NCBI GenBank assembly: GCA_016787805.1
Contig: JAEUTY010000009.1
Span: 1-32,963 of the forward strand
Reading direction: 5' to 3'
DNA: 32,963 nucleotides
Source of the DNA: Flavobacterium sp.
GTDB taxonomy: Bacteria; Bacteroidota; Bacteroidia; Flavobacteriales; Flavobacteriaceae
A program made the position numbers and the translations under genes. The notes under the pieces were generated by a model, which was not told where the DNA came from, did no database searches, and was given only the letters and a program-made list of their open reading frames with translations. This document shows positions 15,862 through 24,006 of this stretch, in pieces. Position 1 is the first letter of the stretch. Every line of letters starts with the position of its first letter.

Positions 15862-17682
15862 TTATTCGATAATCATTTCTTTCAATTGTTCTCTGTAAGC
15901 TTCTAAAACGGACACTTTGTACAGTATACCAAAGAGTTTTCCTGATTTAATGACAAGTAAAGTAGATTCGTTAGCAGATTCAAATTTTTCCATTATAAGT
16001 TCCATTCCATCATCAAGGTTAATGATTTCTTTGGGTTGCGAAAGCACTTCTTCAACAGTAGTAAATTTTATTCGATACGGATTAAAAACAATTGAGCGAA
16101 TCTCTTCAAAATCTACCATTCCGAGTAATTTTTGTTTGTCGTCAACAACTGGAATCAAATTTTGTTTGGAATTCGATAAATGTTCCACTACATTTTCTAG
16201 TGATTTATCTAGTGATATGGTCTGAATATCAGTATGAACTAACTTTAAAAGATCGATGCTTTGCAGGATATTTTTGTCCTTGTCACTAGTAAAAACTTCT
16301 CCTTTATCGGCCAATGCTTTCACATCCATGGAATGTTTTTCAAATTGGCGTGAAACCGCGTAGCTAATTGATGAAACAATCATCAACGGAACCATCAAGT
16401 CATAACCGCCCGTAATTTCTCCAATTAAAAAAATTCCAGTCAAAGGCGCATGAAACAAACCACTCAGTATTCCGGCCATTCCAACAATCGTAAAATTGGT
16501 AATTGGCAAATTAGAGTTAATTCCAGTTAAGTGCATAAATTTTGCCACAAAAAAACCGAGATACGAACCAACAAATAGAGAAGGAGCAAAGTTGCCACCA
16601 TTGCCACCCGAACCTAATGTTAATCCAGTTGCAAATGATTTTAAAAGCGTTGTTAATCCGATGAAAATCAGTAATAACCATTCGTTGCTTTTGTGGCTTT
16701 CTAACAAAGTATTTTCAAGCAAACTCTCAGGATGTATAGTTGACAATGTTTTGATACTTTCATAACCTTCGCCAAAAAGTGTTGGAAATAAGAAGATTAA
16801 AATCGCTAAAAGTATTGCGCCAAATAAAGCTTTTTTATAAGTGTTATTTTTAAAGCGACTGAAAAAATGTTCTACTTTTCGGAAGTTTCGCGCATGTAAA
16901 ACAGAGATAAATCCAGCTAGAATTCCCAATAAAATGTAGTAAGGTGTATTGTGAAAGTCAAAATTTTGTTCTTGTTCAAAACTCAATAAAATATCTTGGC
17001 TCAAAAGAATTTTTGATACCAAAGCGCCAGTTGCCGCCGCAATAATTATTGGAATGAAAGCCGAAATGGTAATGTCAGTTAAAACAACTTCAATGGCAAA
17101 CAAAACGCCTGCAATCGGTGCATTGAACGCAGCTCCAATTCCAGCCGAAACTCCGCATGCTAAGAGTAAAATTCGGTCTTTTTGCGAAAGCTTGTACTTT
17201 TGAGCATAATTGGAACCAAATGCTGCTCCAGTAATTGTAATTGGACTTTCCAAACCGGCAGAACCTCCTAAACCAACTGTTAGTGAGCTTGTTATGATTT
17301 GCGCATACATTTGTTTTTTTGGAAGAATTCCCCCTTTTTTAGCCACTGCAAACAAAATTCGTGAACTTCCTTTTTCGATGCTTCCATCAAGAAATTTTCG
17401 TACTACAAAAACAGTGAGTAAAATTCCGATGATTGGAAAAATACTGTTGGCATAAGGTAGTTTTAAATATTGATTGGCGTAATTGGCAAAAATAAAAACG
17501 TAATGAGCAAAACTTTTTAAAACAATAACCGCAAAAGCACACGAAATAGCCACAGCAACACTTGACAGATAGATAAAATTGCGTTCGGAGAGCAACGTTT
17601 TTGCCAAAAAGAAAACCGATTCCAATCGACGGAAAGGTTTTCGGAATACTAAAGCAATTTTTGCACTAACTCGATTTGGCAT
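15862..17682 (-). CDS. ClC-type anion channel or transporter with tandem CBS domains
   Basis: This 606-residue inner-membrane protein has the ClC fold in residues about 30-440 and two CBS domains in about 470-600. Recognisable are G-L-E145-S-P for the GREGP gate (gating Glu kept), FNAPIAGVLFAIE (186-198) and the filter segment GGNFAPSLFVG. Two positions depart from ClC-ec1: the first filter motif GSGIP reads G105-S-S-R-I, and the internal proton glutamate E203 aligns with V199, the residue found in eukaryotic ClC channels. It therefore may not act as a tightly coupled 2 Cl-/H+ exchanger. The CBS pair suggests regulation by adenine nucleotides, as known for other CBS-bearing ClCs. ATG at 17682, with its own -7 element at 17706-17713. 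Confidence 0.9.
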   Translation of the reverse strand: MPNRVSAKIALVFRKPFRRLESVFFLAKTLLSERNFIYLSSVAVAISCAFAVIVLKSFAHYVFIFANYANQYLKLPYANSIFPIIGILLTVFVVRKFLDGSIEKGSSRILFAVAKKGGILPKKQMYAQIITSSLTVGLGGSAGLESPITITGAAFGSNYAQKYKLSQKDRILLLACGVSAGIGAAFNAPIAGVLFAIEVVLTDITISAFIPIIIAAATGALVSKILLSQDILLSFEQEQNFDFHNTPYYILLGILAGFISVLHARNFRKVEHFFSRFKNNTYKKALFGAILLAILIFLFPTLFGEGYESIKTLSTIHPESLLENTLLESHKSNEWLLLIFIGLTTLLKSFATGLTLGSGGNGGNFAPSLFVGSYLGFFVAKFMHLTGINSNLPITNFTIVGMAGILSGLFHAPLTGIFLIGEITGGYDLMVPLMIVSSISYAVSRQFEKHSMDVKALADKGEVFTSDKDKNILQSIDLLKLVHTDIQTISLDKSLENVVEHLSNSKQNLIPVVDDKQKLLGMVDFEEIRSIVFNPYRIKFTTVEEVLSQPKEIINLDDGMELIMEKFESANESTLLVIKSGKLFGILYKVSVLEAYREQLKEMIIE

Positions 17683-17705
17683 TTTGAAGCAATTCTTAAG
17701 AAAAG

Positions 17706-17713
17706 CAAATATA
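17706..17713 (-). promoter_or_regulatory. Candidate -7 element for the ClC gene
   Basis: The minus strand reads TATATTTG (TAnnTTTG), 23 bases upstream of the ClC ATG and only 2 bases past the stop codon of the AlkD gene. It suggests the ClC-TPR pair can be transcribed separately from the two genes upstream. Confidence 0.4.
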
Positions 17714-17715
17714 GT

Positions 17716-18384
17716 TTATTTTAAATTGCGTAATGCTTCACGCTGACTCAATGGTTTTAATTGAGTTGAATTTACATAGTCTTTCACACCTTTAGGGTTG
17801 AAACGACTGTAATCGCGCAACGCCCAACCAATGGCTTTTTGAATAAAAAACTCGTTGGAATGTTTGTGTTTTTCACATTCTGATTTTAGTAAATCAAAAT
17901 CGGTGTTGGCTTTGTAATCAAGTTGAAAAATAATAGCACTTCGGTTCAACCACATGTTGGAAGAATTGGAAAACGATTCAATTACTTGGTATTTTTTTTC
18001 AGGAAATTGCAACAAATAATGACCTAATAAATATTTAGCCAATACATCAACTGAATCCCACCACGAATGAGAAATCAACATTTTTTCAATTAATTGAATG
18101 TCTTCTACAACATATTTTTTCTTGATTTCTTTGCAAATTAAATCAATTGCACATTGATGAAATTCACGTTCTTTTTGGTTAAATAATTCCCATGCAATTG
18201 CTCTGAAATTGGATTTGATTTCTTCTTTGTGTTTCTCACAATTTGATTTGAAAATGGCACGTCGTTCTTCGGTCTTGATTCCCAAACATGAAAAATTATT
18301 TTTCATGTAATTCTCCATCGGAATGGCTATTTCTCGGTTAGCTTTTTGACGTAAATCAATTTCTAAATCAACTATAAAACGCAT
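17716..18384 (-). CDS. AlkD-type DNA glycosylase (DNA alkylation repair)
   Basis: This 222-residue protein is built of HEAT-like helical repeats and belongs to the AlkD family, which removes N3- and N7-alkylated purines without flipping the base. Residues known to be critical in Bacillus cereus AlkD occur at identical numbers: W109 and D113 in SWWDSVD, R148 in LNRSA, W187 in IGWALRDYS. Length is typical. It lies 3 bases after the AcpH-like gene on the same strand, so the two are almost certainly cotranscribed. Together with uvrA 4 kb away it gives the window two DNA-repair genes, though in separate units. The catalytic set is complete, so activity is expected. Confidence 0.93.
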   Translation of the reverse strand: MRFIVDLEIDLRQKANREIAIPMENYMKNNFSCLGIKTEERRAIFKSNCEKHKEEIKSNFRAIAWELFNQKEREFHQCAIDLICKEIKKKYVVEDIQLIEKMLISHSWWDSVDVLAKYLLGHYLLQFPEKKYQVIESFSNSSNMWLNRSAIIFQLDYKANTDFDLLKSECEKHKHSNEFFIQKAIGWALRDYSRFNPKGVKDYVNSTQLKPLSQREALRNLK

Positions 18385-18387
18385 AGG

Positions 18388-18981
18388 TTAATTTTTATTC
18401 AATTCAACTAATTTTTCGTTACAATGTTGTTGTAATTCAGCAAAAAACAAAGTAAACTCTTCTTCAAATTCGGTATAAAATTCCTGAATTTCTACTATTG
18501 ATTCGTGCATATTGACTCGATTTTTGGTGCGATGGTCCATTTGAAATAAAATCATTTCCAAACCTGCAATCGAAGCATAACTTACCAACCAATTCCGCGC
18601 AATCATATACGGAATCATGCCTTTGGTTTTCTCGGTTAATATGGAATAATTCACGCGAAGTAAATTGTAAAATTTTTCGGCGTAATCTTCTAATTTTTCA
18701 TCCGAATAAACCGACCAATTTTTAGCCAAAAAATGATCATAAACAATATCCATAATCACGCCCGAATAATGACCATATTTGTTGTGTAATCGATGTTTAC
18801 TTTTGCGATAAATCGGATGCGCATCGGTAAAAGTATCAATGTATCGGTGCAATAAAATGCCTTTCCGAAGTTCATCGGGATAATCTAAATAACTATTTCC
18901 ACGCACACTGTCGGCCATAAAGTTGCCTATTTTGAGTAAATCATTATCGCCAGAAAGATAGATGTGCGCTAAAAAATTCAT
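18388..18981 (-). CDS. ACP phosphodiesterase-like protein (AcpH family)
   Basis: This 197-residue protein matches the AcpH/YajB family, HD-like metal enzymes that remove the 4'-phosphopantetheine group from holo-acyl carrier protein. Conserved histidine/aspartate segments are all present: NFLAHIYLS (2-10), IGNFMADSVRG (18-28), GILLHRYIDTFTDAHP (41-56), GHYSGVIMDIVYDHFL (70-85). No signal peptide or membrane segment. It is the first gene of a two-gene unit with the AlkD gene. Many flavobacterial homologues carry the general label 'ACP phosphodiesterase'; the in vivo substrate in this phylum is not established as far as I know. Confidence 0.9.
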   Translation of the reverse strand: MNFLAHIYLSGDNDLLKIGNFMADSVRGNSYLDYPDELRKGILLHRYIDTFTDAHPIYRKSKHRLHNKYGHYSGVIMDIVYDHFLAKNWSVYSDEKLEDYAEKFYNLLRVNYSILTEKTKGMIPYMIARNWLVSYASIAGLEMILFQMDHRTKNRVNMHESIVEIQEFYTEFEEEFTLFFAELQQHCNEKLVELNKN

Positions 18982-19055
18982 TTGAGTTGTGATTACTTTT
19001 TGTAAATATAGGAAAAACTTAGCTTCTCAGTTACTTAGTTACTCACCAACTTTTT

Positions 19056-19063
19056 TATATTTG
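19056..19063 (+). promoter_or_regulatory. Candidate -7 element for glmM
   Basis: TATATTTG lies 23 bases upstream of the glmM ATG at 19087 and fits TAnnTTTG. A short direct repeat, TTACTTAGTTACT (19031-19043), is just upstream, where a -33 TTG would be expected but is not seen. Confidence 0.5.
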
Positions 19064-19086
19064 TATTTCAATATAAAAAAACTAAA

Positions 19087-20520
19087 ATGACTCTTATAAA
19101 ATCAATTTCAGGAATTCGCGGAACCATAGGTGGAAAAGTAGATGATAATCTTACTCCAGTTGATGCCGTGAAATTTGCTTCTGCGTACGGAACTTTTTTA
19201 AAAAACAATATCAATAACAATATCAATAACAATATCAATAACAATATCAATAACAATGTCAACAGCAAATTAAAAGTAGTAATTGGTCGCGATGCTCGTA
19301 TTTCGGGACCAATGATTCATAATTTAGTAGTCAATACACTAATTGGTTTAGGAATTGATGTCATTGATTTAGGTTTGTCAACTACGCCAACAGTTGAAGT
19401 TGCTGTTCCTTTAGAGAAAGCAGATGGTGGAATTATTTTAACCGCTTCTCACAATCCGAAACAATGGAATGCATTGAAATTGTTGAACGAAAAAGGTGAA
19501 TTTTTAAGCGGTGCCGATGGTGCTAAAATTTTAGAAATTGCAGAAGCCGAAGCTTTTGATTTTGTAGATGTCGATTCGTTAGGAGAAATTACAATGAATA
19601 GTGCTTACATGGATATTCACATCGATGAAGTGTTGGAATTACCTTTGGTAGATGCCGAAGCGGTCGCCAAGCGAAAATTCAAAGTGGTGGTTGATGGCGT
19701 AAATTCGTCTGGAGGAATTGTGATTCCAAATTTATTAGAACAAATGGGCGTGGAGGTTGTCAAATTGTACTGCGAACCTAATGGTCATTTCCCTCATAAT
19801 CCCGAACCATTAAAAGAACATTTGGGTGATATTTGTAAATTGGTAGTGGAAGAAAAAGCCGATTTTGGTATTGTGGTTGATCCCGATGTGGATCGTTTGG
19901 CGTTTATTTCGAACGATGGCGAAATGTTTGGCGAAGAGTACACATTGGTAGCAGTTGCCGATTATGTTCTGAGTCAAACGCCTGGAAATACAGTGTCCAA
20001 TATGAGTTCGTCACGGGCTTTGCGCGATATTACGAACAAGCACAACGGGAGTTACCAAGCGAGTGCTGTAGGCGAAGTGAATGTAGTTGAATTAATGAAA
20101 GCAACCAATGCTATTATTGGTGGTGAAGGAAACGGCGGTATCATTTATCCAGAATTGCATTATGGAAGAGATAGTTTGGTTGGTGTTGCGCTGTTTTTAA
20201 CGCATTTGGCCAATTTGGATATGACAGTTGCCGAATTGCGAGCCAGTTATCCGCAGTATTATATGAGTAAAAATAAAATTGAGTTAACGCCACAAATTGA
20301 TGTGGATGCGATTTTGGTTGCTATGTCTGAAAAGTATAAATCTGAAAATATTTCTACTATTGATGGAGTGAAAATTGATTTTGCAACCGAATGGGTGCAT
20401 TTGCGTAAATCGAATACAGAACCTATCATCAGAATTTATACAGAAGCACCAACGCAAGCAGCTGCTGATCAATTGGCTTTGCGAATTATTGATGAAATTA
20501 AAGCTGTTGCTGGAATCTAA
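19087..20520 (+). CDS. glmM: Phosphoglucosamine mutase with an Asn/Ile repeat insertion
   Basis: GlmM interconverts glucosamine-6-P and glucosamine-1-P on the way to UDP-GlcNAc for peptidoglycan and surface glycans; it is cytoplasmic and usually essential. The 477-residue alpha-D-phosphohexomutase has all four signature loops: phosphoserine S121 in TASHNP, metal loop D265-P-D-V-D269-R, sugar loop GGEGNGG (345-351) and phosphate loop RKSNTEP (440-446). The related phosphomannomutase/phosphoglucomutase group is an alternative label, though flavobacterial homologues are generally called GlmM. Odd feature: residues 40-59, between the first helix and the strand KLKVVIGRDARISG, are a run of N-N-I-N units encoded by a 12-bp tandem repeat; homologues I recall have only a short linker there. 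Followed by a strong terminator. Confidence 0.93.
   Translation: MTLIKSISGIRGTIGGKVDDNLTPVDAVKFASAYGTFLKNNINNNINNNINNNINNNVNSKLKVVIGRDARISGPMIHNLVVNTLIGLGIDVIDLGLSTTPTVEVAVPLEKADGGIILTASHNPKQWNALKLLNEKGEFLSGADGAKILEIAEAEAFDFVDVDSLGEITMNSAYMDIHIDEVLELPLVDAEAVAKRKFKVVVDGVNSSGGIVIPNLLEQMGVEVVKLYCEPNGHFPHNPEPLKEHLGDICKLVVEEKADFGIVVDPDVDRLAFISNDGEMFGEEYTLVAVADYVLSQTPGNTVSNMSSSRALRDITNKHNGSYQASAVGEVNVVELMKATNAIIGGEGNGGIIYPELHYGRDSLVGVALFLTHLANLDMTVAELRASYPQYYMSKNKIELTPQIDVDAILVAMSEKYKSENISTIDGVKIDFATEWVHLRKSNTEPIIRIYTEAPTQAAADQLALRIIDEIKAVAGI
19204..19263 (+). repeat. 12-bp in-frame minisatellite inside glmM
   Basis: AACAATATCAAT is repeated four times perfectly (19204-19251), followed by a decayed fifth copy, AACAATGTCAAC (19252-19263). 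The unit is four codons (N-N-I-N), so gain or loss of copies keeps the reading frame and only lengthens or shortens a surface loop. The reverse strand reads as a leucine-rich open frame, which is an artefact. Confidence 0.97.
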
Positions 20521-20546
20521 ATTTAGTTATTTATTAAAAACAAATT

Positions 20547-20578
20547 AAACCTGACGGTTACATGCTGTCAGGTTTTTT
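20547..20578 (+). terminator. Intrinsic terminator after glmM
   Basis: AAACCTGAC (20547-20555) pairs perfectly with GTCAGGTTT (20567-20575) around 11 bases and runs into six Ts. It separates glmM from the S41 peptidase gene, which starts only 12 bases after the T-run. Confidence 0.88.
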
Positions 20579-20589
20579 ATAAAAAGAAT

Positions 20590-22197
20590 ATGTTGAAATT
20601 TTTAAGAAAGTATTTGTTGTTAGTTATTGGCTCCTTTTTGTCAGTGAATTGCACTTCAGTAGAGCATTACAATAAAAAAATATCCGAACCGATTTCTGTA
20701 GAGAAACTCCAAAAAGACATCAATTTTACCCAACAAAAACTCGAAAAATACTATCCCAATCTGTACGGTTATATTCCCAAAAAAGAGTTGGATGCTAAGT
20801 TTGATAGCATACGAATAGTAGTGTCAAAACCAATGACGAGTAAGGAATTTTATTTTGTAATTAGTCCTTTGATTGCTTCGGTTCGACAAGGACATATGAC
20901 TATGTCGCCAGCTTTAAAGCGTTTGCCAAAAAGCGAAGCTAAACGGATTAAAAAAGCAGGTGATGGTCCGATGTCACAATTTGTGTACGAATGGCAAAAT
21001 AACAAGCTTTTTATTGTTAAAAATAAATCTAAAAACAAAAGCATCAAAATAGGTGCTGAAGTGGTTTCGGTTAACTCAATTACACCACAATCTATTTATA
21101 CCAAATACAGGAAATCGTTTACTTCAGATGGATTTAACAGTACTTTTTTGCGCAAGTTTTTTTCCAAAAGATACACAACATTAATGTTGAATGAAATCGG
21201 AATCAACGACAGCTTGACATTTCAATTCAAACAAAAGGATTCCCTTTTTACACAAGTAATTGGTCGATTCAAGTCGAATGATAAAAAAACTAAAACTTCC
21301 CAATTAAATGATACTACAAAAGTGCCATTTGATAGTATCAAAAGTGTTGCAAAAGCCCCAATTGATAAAGCTAAGTTAAAAGCAGAAAGAAAGAAAAAAC
21401 GCATTTATGGTTACGATGAAACGACCAAAGAATATGCGAAAACTTTCCGAATTGTAGAAGAAAATCCAAGCGTTGCGGTTTTAAAAATTAGAAATTTTTC
21501 AGAAGGCAATTATGGCCGAATTTATGAAGAAGTTTTTGATACTATTGCCAGTAAAAAAATTAAAACTTTAATCATCGATATTCGAGATAATCCTGGTGGA
21601 AGAGTTGCCGAAGTAGTTAATTTGTATTCGTATTTAACCAACAAACCCTATACCATTTTACAACCTGCTATTGTGACTTCGAAAACGAGTTTATGGAAAA
21701 CAGGAGTATTCAAACAATTGCCTAAGTGGTCGTATCCAATAGTTGGGTCGGTTTACCCGATTTACATGGGATTTTCGTTCTTGCGAACCACCAAAAATGA
21801 CGATGGAACTTATCAGTATAAATTAACAGGTTCCAAACAAAGACCTAATAATCCGCAACATTTTGAGGGTAAAATTTATGTATTGATAAATGGCGGCAGT
21901 TTCTCGGCATCTTGTATCCTTTCTTCTTCTCTAAAAAGTCTTCCAAATGTCACTTTCGTTGGAGAAGAAACAGGAGGAGCTTACAACGGAACAGTTGCTG
22001 GTATAATGCCAATGGTTAATTTGCCAAATTCTAAAATTGCTTTGCGCTTGGGATTAATGGATATTCGAACTATCAATCAAACAGAGGTGAAAGGAAGAGG
22101 AATTTTTCCCGATAAGGAAATTATTCCAACCATTGACGACAAAGTAAACGGTAAAGACCCTGAAATGGATTGGATTTTAGAACAAATTAAAAAGTAA
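20590..22197 (+). CDS. Exported S41-family serine peptidase, possible lipoprotein
   Basis: This 535-residue protein resembles S41 (C-terminal-processing/tricorn-type) peptidases. An N-terminal hydrophobic segment (5-19) ends in S-V-N-C21; the Cys suggests a lipoprotein, but Asn just before it is unusual for a lipobox, so cleavage is uncertain. Residues 30-105 form an N-terminal domain ending in VRQGHMTM with candidate catalytic H102. The peptidase core starts near 290 with VAVLKIRNF, DIRDNPGG (330-337), candidate nucleophile S439 in GGSFSASC, and GEETGG (459-463). A lysine-rich linker (about 225-272) interrupts the middle. No canonical PDZ is obvious, although KIGAEVVSVNSI (153-164) is PDZ-like. 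Substrate unknown; the protein probably works in the periplasm or at the envelope. Confidence 0.85.
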   Translation: MLKFLRKYLLLVIGSFLSVNCTSVEHYNKKISEPISVEKLQKDINFTQQKLEKYYPNLYGYIPKKELDAKFDSIRIVVSKPMTSKEFYFVISPLIASVRQGHMTMSPALKRLPKSEAKRIKKAGDGPMSQFVYEWQNNKLFIVKNKSKNKSIKIGAEVVSVNSITPQSIYTKYRKSFTSDGFNSTFLRKFFSKRYTTLMLNEIGINDSLTFQFKQKDSLFTQVIGRFKSNDKKTKTSQLNDTTKVPFDSIKSVAKAPIDKAKLKAERKKKRIYGYDETTKEYAKTFRIVEENPSVAVLKIRNFSEGNYGRIYEEVFDTIASKKIKTLIIDIRDNPGGRVAEVVNLYSYLTNKPYTILQPAIVTSKTSLWKTGVFKQLPKWSYPIVGSVYPIYMGFSFLRTTKNDDGTYQYKLTGSKQRPNNPQHFEGKIYVLINGGSFSASCILSSSLKSLPNVTFVGEETGGAYNGTVAGIMPMVNLPNSKIALRLGLMDIRTINQTEVKGRGIFPDKEIIPTIDDKVNGKDPEMDWILEQIKK

Positions 22198-22212
22198 GAA
22201 GTACAAAAAAGT

Positions 22213-22256
22213 AAAGCCACGACTTAAATTAAATTGATTCGTGGCTTTGTTTTTTT
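22213..22256. terminator. Bidirectional terminator between convergent genes
   Basis: AAAGCCACGA (22213-22222) pairs perfectly with TCGTGGCTTT (22239-22248) around a 16-base loop; a T-run follows on the plus strand (22250-22256) and an A-rich stretch precedes it, serving the minus-strand VOC operon as well. It fills the 57-base gap between the S41 gene and the PhnB-like gene. Confidence 0.85.
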
Positions 22257-22692
22257 ATTTAGGTTCATCAAAATTAACCATCCAATTGATGCCAAATTTG
22301 TCGGTGAACATACCAAAATAAGCACCCCAAAAAGTATTGGTCATTGGCATCATTACGTTGCCTCCAGCCGAAAGGCCATTGAATAATTTGTCGGCTTCTG
22401 CTCGGGTTTCGGTATTGATAGAAACCGAAATATTACTTCCAACAATTACTTCACCACTTTGGCTTGTACTGTCGCTTCCCATCAAAATAGTTTCTTTACT
22501 TATTGGTAGCGAAACGTGCATAATTCGGTTGGCCTCATCAGCTGGTGGTGGTGGACAATTCGGATCGTCAGAAGGTGGCATTTCGCCAAATCTTCCCATA
22601 TAAGGAAACTCGCCTCCAAAAACAGATTGGTAAAATAGAAATGCTGCCTCGCAATTTCCATTAAAAATTAAATAAGGATTAACTGTTGCCAT
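22255..22692 (-). CDS. VOC-superfamily protein, PhnB/YjdN-like
   Basis: This 145-residue cytoplasmic protein is of the vicinal-oxygen-chelate fold, PhnB-like subgroup: it opens with PYLIFNGNCEAAFLFYQSVFGGE, carries the loop FGEMPP, continues with IMHVSLPI and ILMGSD, and closes with WGAYFGMFTDKFGINWMVN. Members of this subgroup often lack a complete metal site, and their biochemical role is unsettled despite the historic phosphonate label. A proline-rich loop (about 39-51) replaces the shorter linker seen in many homologues. It is the last gene of a five-gene run (24368 down to 22255) with small gaps, 14 bases after the SRPBCC gene. Confidence 0.88.
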   Translation of the reverse strand: MATVNPYLIFNGNCEAAFLFYQSVFGGEFPYMGRFGEMPPSDDPNCPPPPADEANRIMHVSLPISKETILMGSDSTSQSGEVIVGSNISVSINTETRAEADKLFNGLSAGGNVMMPMTNTFWGAYFGMFTDKFGINWMVNFDEPK

Positions 22693-22706
22693 TTTTAATA
22701 TTGATT

Positions 22707-23147
22707 TTAATTGATTTCTGATAATTCTTTTACACGGTCTAACGCTTTCGGAAAAGTAGTTTCAAAATACTCGATGTATTTTTCTAAGGTGTCCATTAAT
22801 ACTTTTAAAGTAATTGATGATTCGTTAGGAATTAACTCATAGATCTCCATGCTGCCCGACCATTCTGATGCTGCTTCATCCACTGGTTGCGGTTCGTAGT
22901 CTTTCATTTCACTAATGTGTTGGAAGGCCATGTATTGATTTTCCACTTTTTTCTCAATTACACTATTCATTCCGCGACCGTCAGCCGATAGGAAATAAAT
23001 CGAATCGCCTTCGTTCCAATTGCTTTTCGCATAGGTGCCTTCGCAAAAAACGGAAGCCCAATTGCGGTATGAAGCATCTTTCCAAAGTGATTGCCAAATT
23101 TTTTCTTTTGGTGCGTTAATTTCAATTGTAAACTCTAATCTTTTCAT
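22707..23147 (-). CDS. SRPBCC (START/Bet v1-like) domain protein
   Basis: This 146-residue protein has the N-terminal strand EFTIEINAPKEKIWQSLWKD, then YRNWASVFCEG, the usual opening of a Bet v1-like ligand-binding domain. The rest follows the expected antiparallel sheet and long C-terminal helix. A longer open frame reaches 23300, but that part overlaps the VOC gene upstream and does not resemble the family, so I use the ATG at 23147. Proteins of this group bind hydrophobic ligands or act as AHA1-like adaptors; no specific ligand can be read. Fourth gene in the VOC/SRPBCC run. The 37-base gap upstream includes a small ACTGAG tandem repeat (23162-23178). Confidence 0.85.
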   Translation of the reverse strand: MKRLEFTIEINAPKEKIWQSLWKDASYRNWASVFCEGTYAKSNWNEGDSIYFLSADGRGMNSVIEKKVENQYMAFQHISEMKDYEPQPVDEAASEWSGSMEIYELIPNESSITLKVLMDTLEKYIEYFETTFPKALDRVKELSEIN

Positions 23148-23184
23148 ATTTTTTATTGTTAACTGAGACTGAGACTGAAAACTA

Positions 23185-23598
23185 TTAATGTGGCATTTTC
23201 GAAAAATCCATATGCAATACATTCCAACGATGACCATCCAAATCGCAAAATCCGCAACCGTACATCCAACCCTGATTTTCCGCTGGTTCGCCAAATACAA
23301 TTCCGCCGGCTTCTTTGGCTTTTCGTGCTAATTCATCGACTTCTTCACGACTTTCTGCATCAATTGAAATCAACACTTCTGATGATTTACTAGTGTCTGT
23401 AATTTCGTGTCGGATGAAGTTTTGAAACATTTCTTCAGCAAATAACATGACTACAAAATTGGTTGATCCTAAAAGCATACATGCTGAATGCTCGGTAGTT
23501 CGTTCTTCCAAAAAGGTAAATCCCAAATGCGTAAAAAATTCTTTTGATTTCAAGGCGTTCTTCACAGGAAGATTGAGCCATACTTGTTTTGTTGCCAT
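23185..23598 (-). CDS. VOC-superfamily (glyoxalase/dioxygenase fold) protein
   Basis: This 137-residue protein begins KQVWLNLPVKNALKSKEFF and ends GCGFCDLDGHRWNVLHMD, the paired beta-alpha-beta-beta-beta modules of glyoxalase-like VOC proteins, with the DLDGHRW segment marking the second module. Metal-ligand positions are not clear enough to call an enzyme; flavobacterial homologues are commonly labelled extradiol dioxygenase or lactoylglutathione lyase without evidence of activity. It starts 3 bases after the stop of the SRPBCC gene at 23602-24006, so the two are translationally close and surely cotranscribed. Confidence 0.88.
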   Translation of the reverse strand: MATKQVWLNLPVKNALKSKEFFTHLGFTFLEERTTEHSACMLLGSTNFVVMLFAEEMFQNFIRHEITDTSKSSEVLISIDAESREEVDELARKAKEAGGIVFGEPAENQGWMYGCGFCDLDGHRWNVLHMDFSKMPH

Positions 23599-23601
23599 TA
23601 A

Positions 23602-24006
23602 TTAATTGTTTTCGGTGTATTTTTTAAAATTGTTTAAAATAGCTTGCCAACCTTGTTGTTGAAGTTCTTCTGGATGAATATTTTCAGGATCAAACGATTC
23701 CTTAATAATTACACCATCTAATGTTTCTTCAAATGAAATGATCACTTTTCTTCCATCAATAATATGGTATTCAATTAATGAAAATTTGGTTACATTGGTA
23801 TAAGTTCCTTCAAAATCAAAACTCATGCTTCCGTCTTTAGCAGCCATAGTGTAACTGAATTTCCCTCCTGTTTTCAAATCACTACTTGCTTTCGGGCAAT
23901 GCCAATCGTCTGACGCATTATTCCATTGCATAATATGTTCGGGTTGTGTCCAAAACGCCCATACTTTCTCTAAGGAAGCCTTGACTGTAGTTTGTACTGT
24001 GATCAT
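23602..24006 (-). CDS. SRPBCC protein, AHSA1-like
   Basis: This 134-residue protein shows TVKASLEKVWAFWTQPEHIMQWNNAS (7-32), then DWHCPKASSDLKTGGKFSYTM, the standard opening of activator-of-Hsp90 homologue 1-like proteins in bacteria, and a C-terminal GWQAILNNFKKYTE helix. It is a single Bet v1-like domain without export signal. Its ATG at 24006 overlaps the TGA of the DUF1801 gene (ATGA), indicating translational coupling. Ligand and partner are unknown; the neighbouring DUF1801 and VOC proteins form the same kind of small-protein run seen in many soil and water bacteria. Confidence 0.9.
   Translation of the reverse strand: MITVQTTVKASLEKVWAFWTQPEHIMQWNNASDDWHCPKASSDLKTGGKFSYTMAAKDGSMSFDFEGTYTNVTKFSLIEYHIIDGRKVIISFEETLDGVIIKESFDPENIHPEELQQQGWQAILNNFKKYTENN

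Noticed and set aside
19204-19263. Possible CRISPR-like array
   Set aside because: The 12-bp units are contiguous with no spacers and keep the glmM frame, so this is a coding minisatellite. No CRISPR array or cas gene is seen in the window.
19068-19268. Leucine/isoleucine-rich open frame on the minus strand, resembling a membrane peptide
   Set aside because: It is the reverse reading of the AACAATATCAAT repeat inside glmM, and the composition is dictated by the repeat.
23148-23300. N-terminal extension of the SRPBCC gene to 23300
   Set aside because: The extension overlaps the end of the upstream VOC gene and does not resemble an SRPBCC domain; the ATG at 23147 starts the domain directly.
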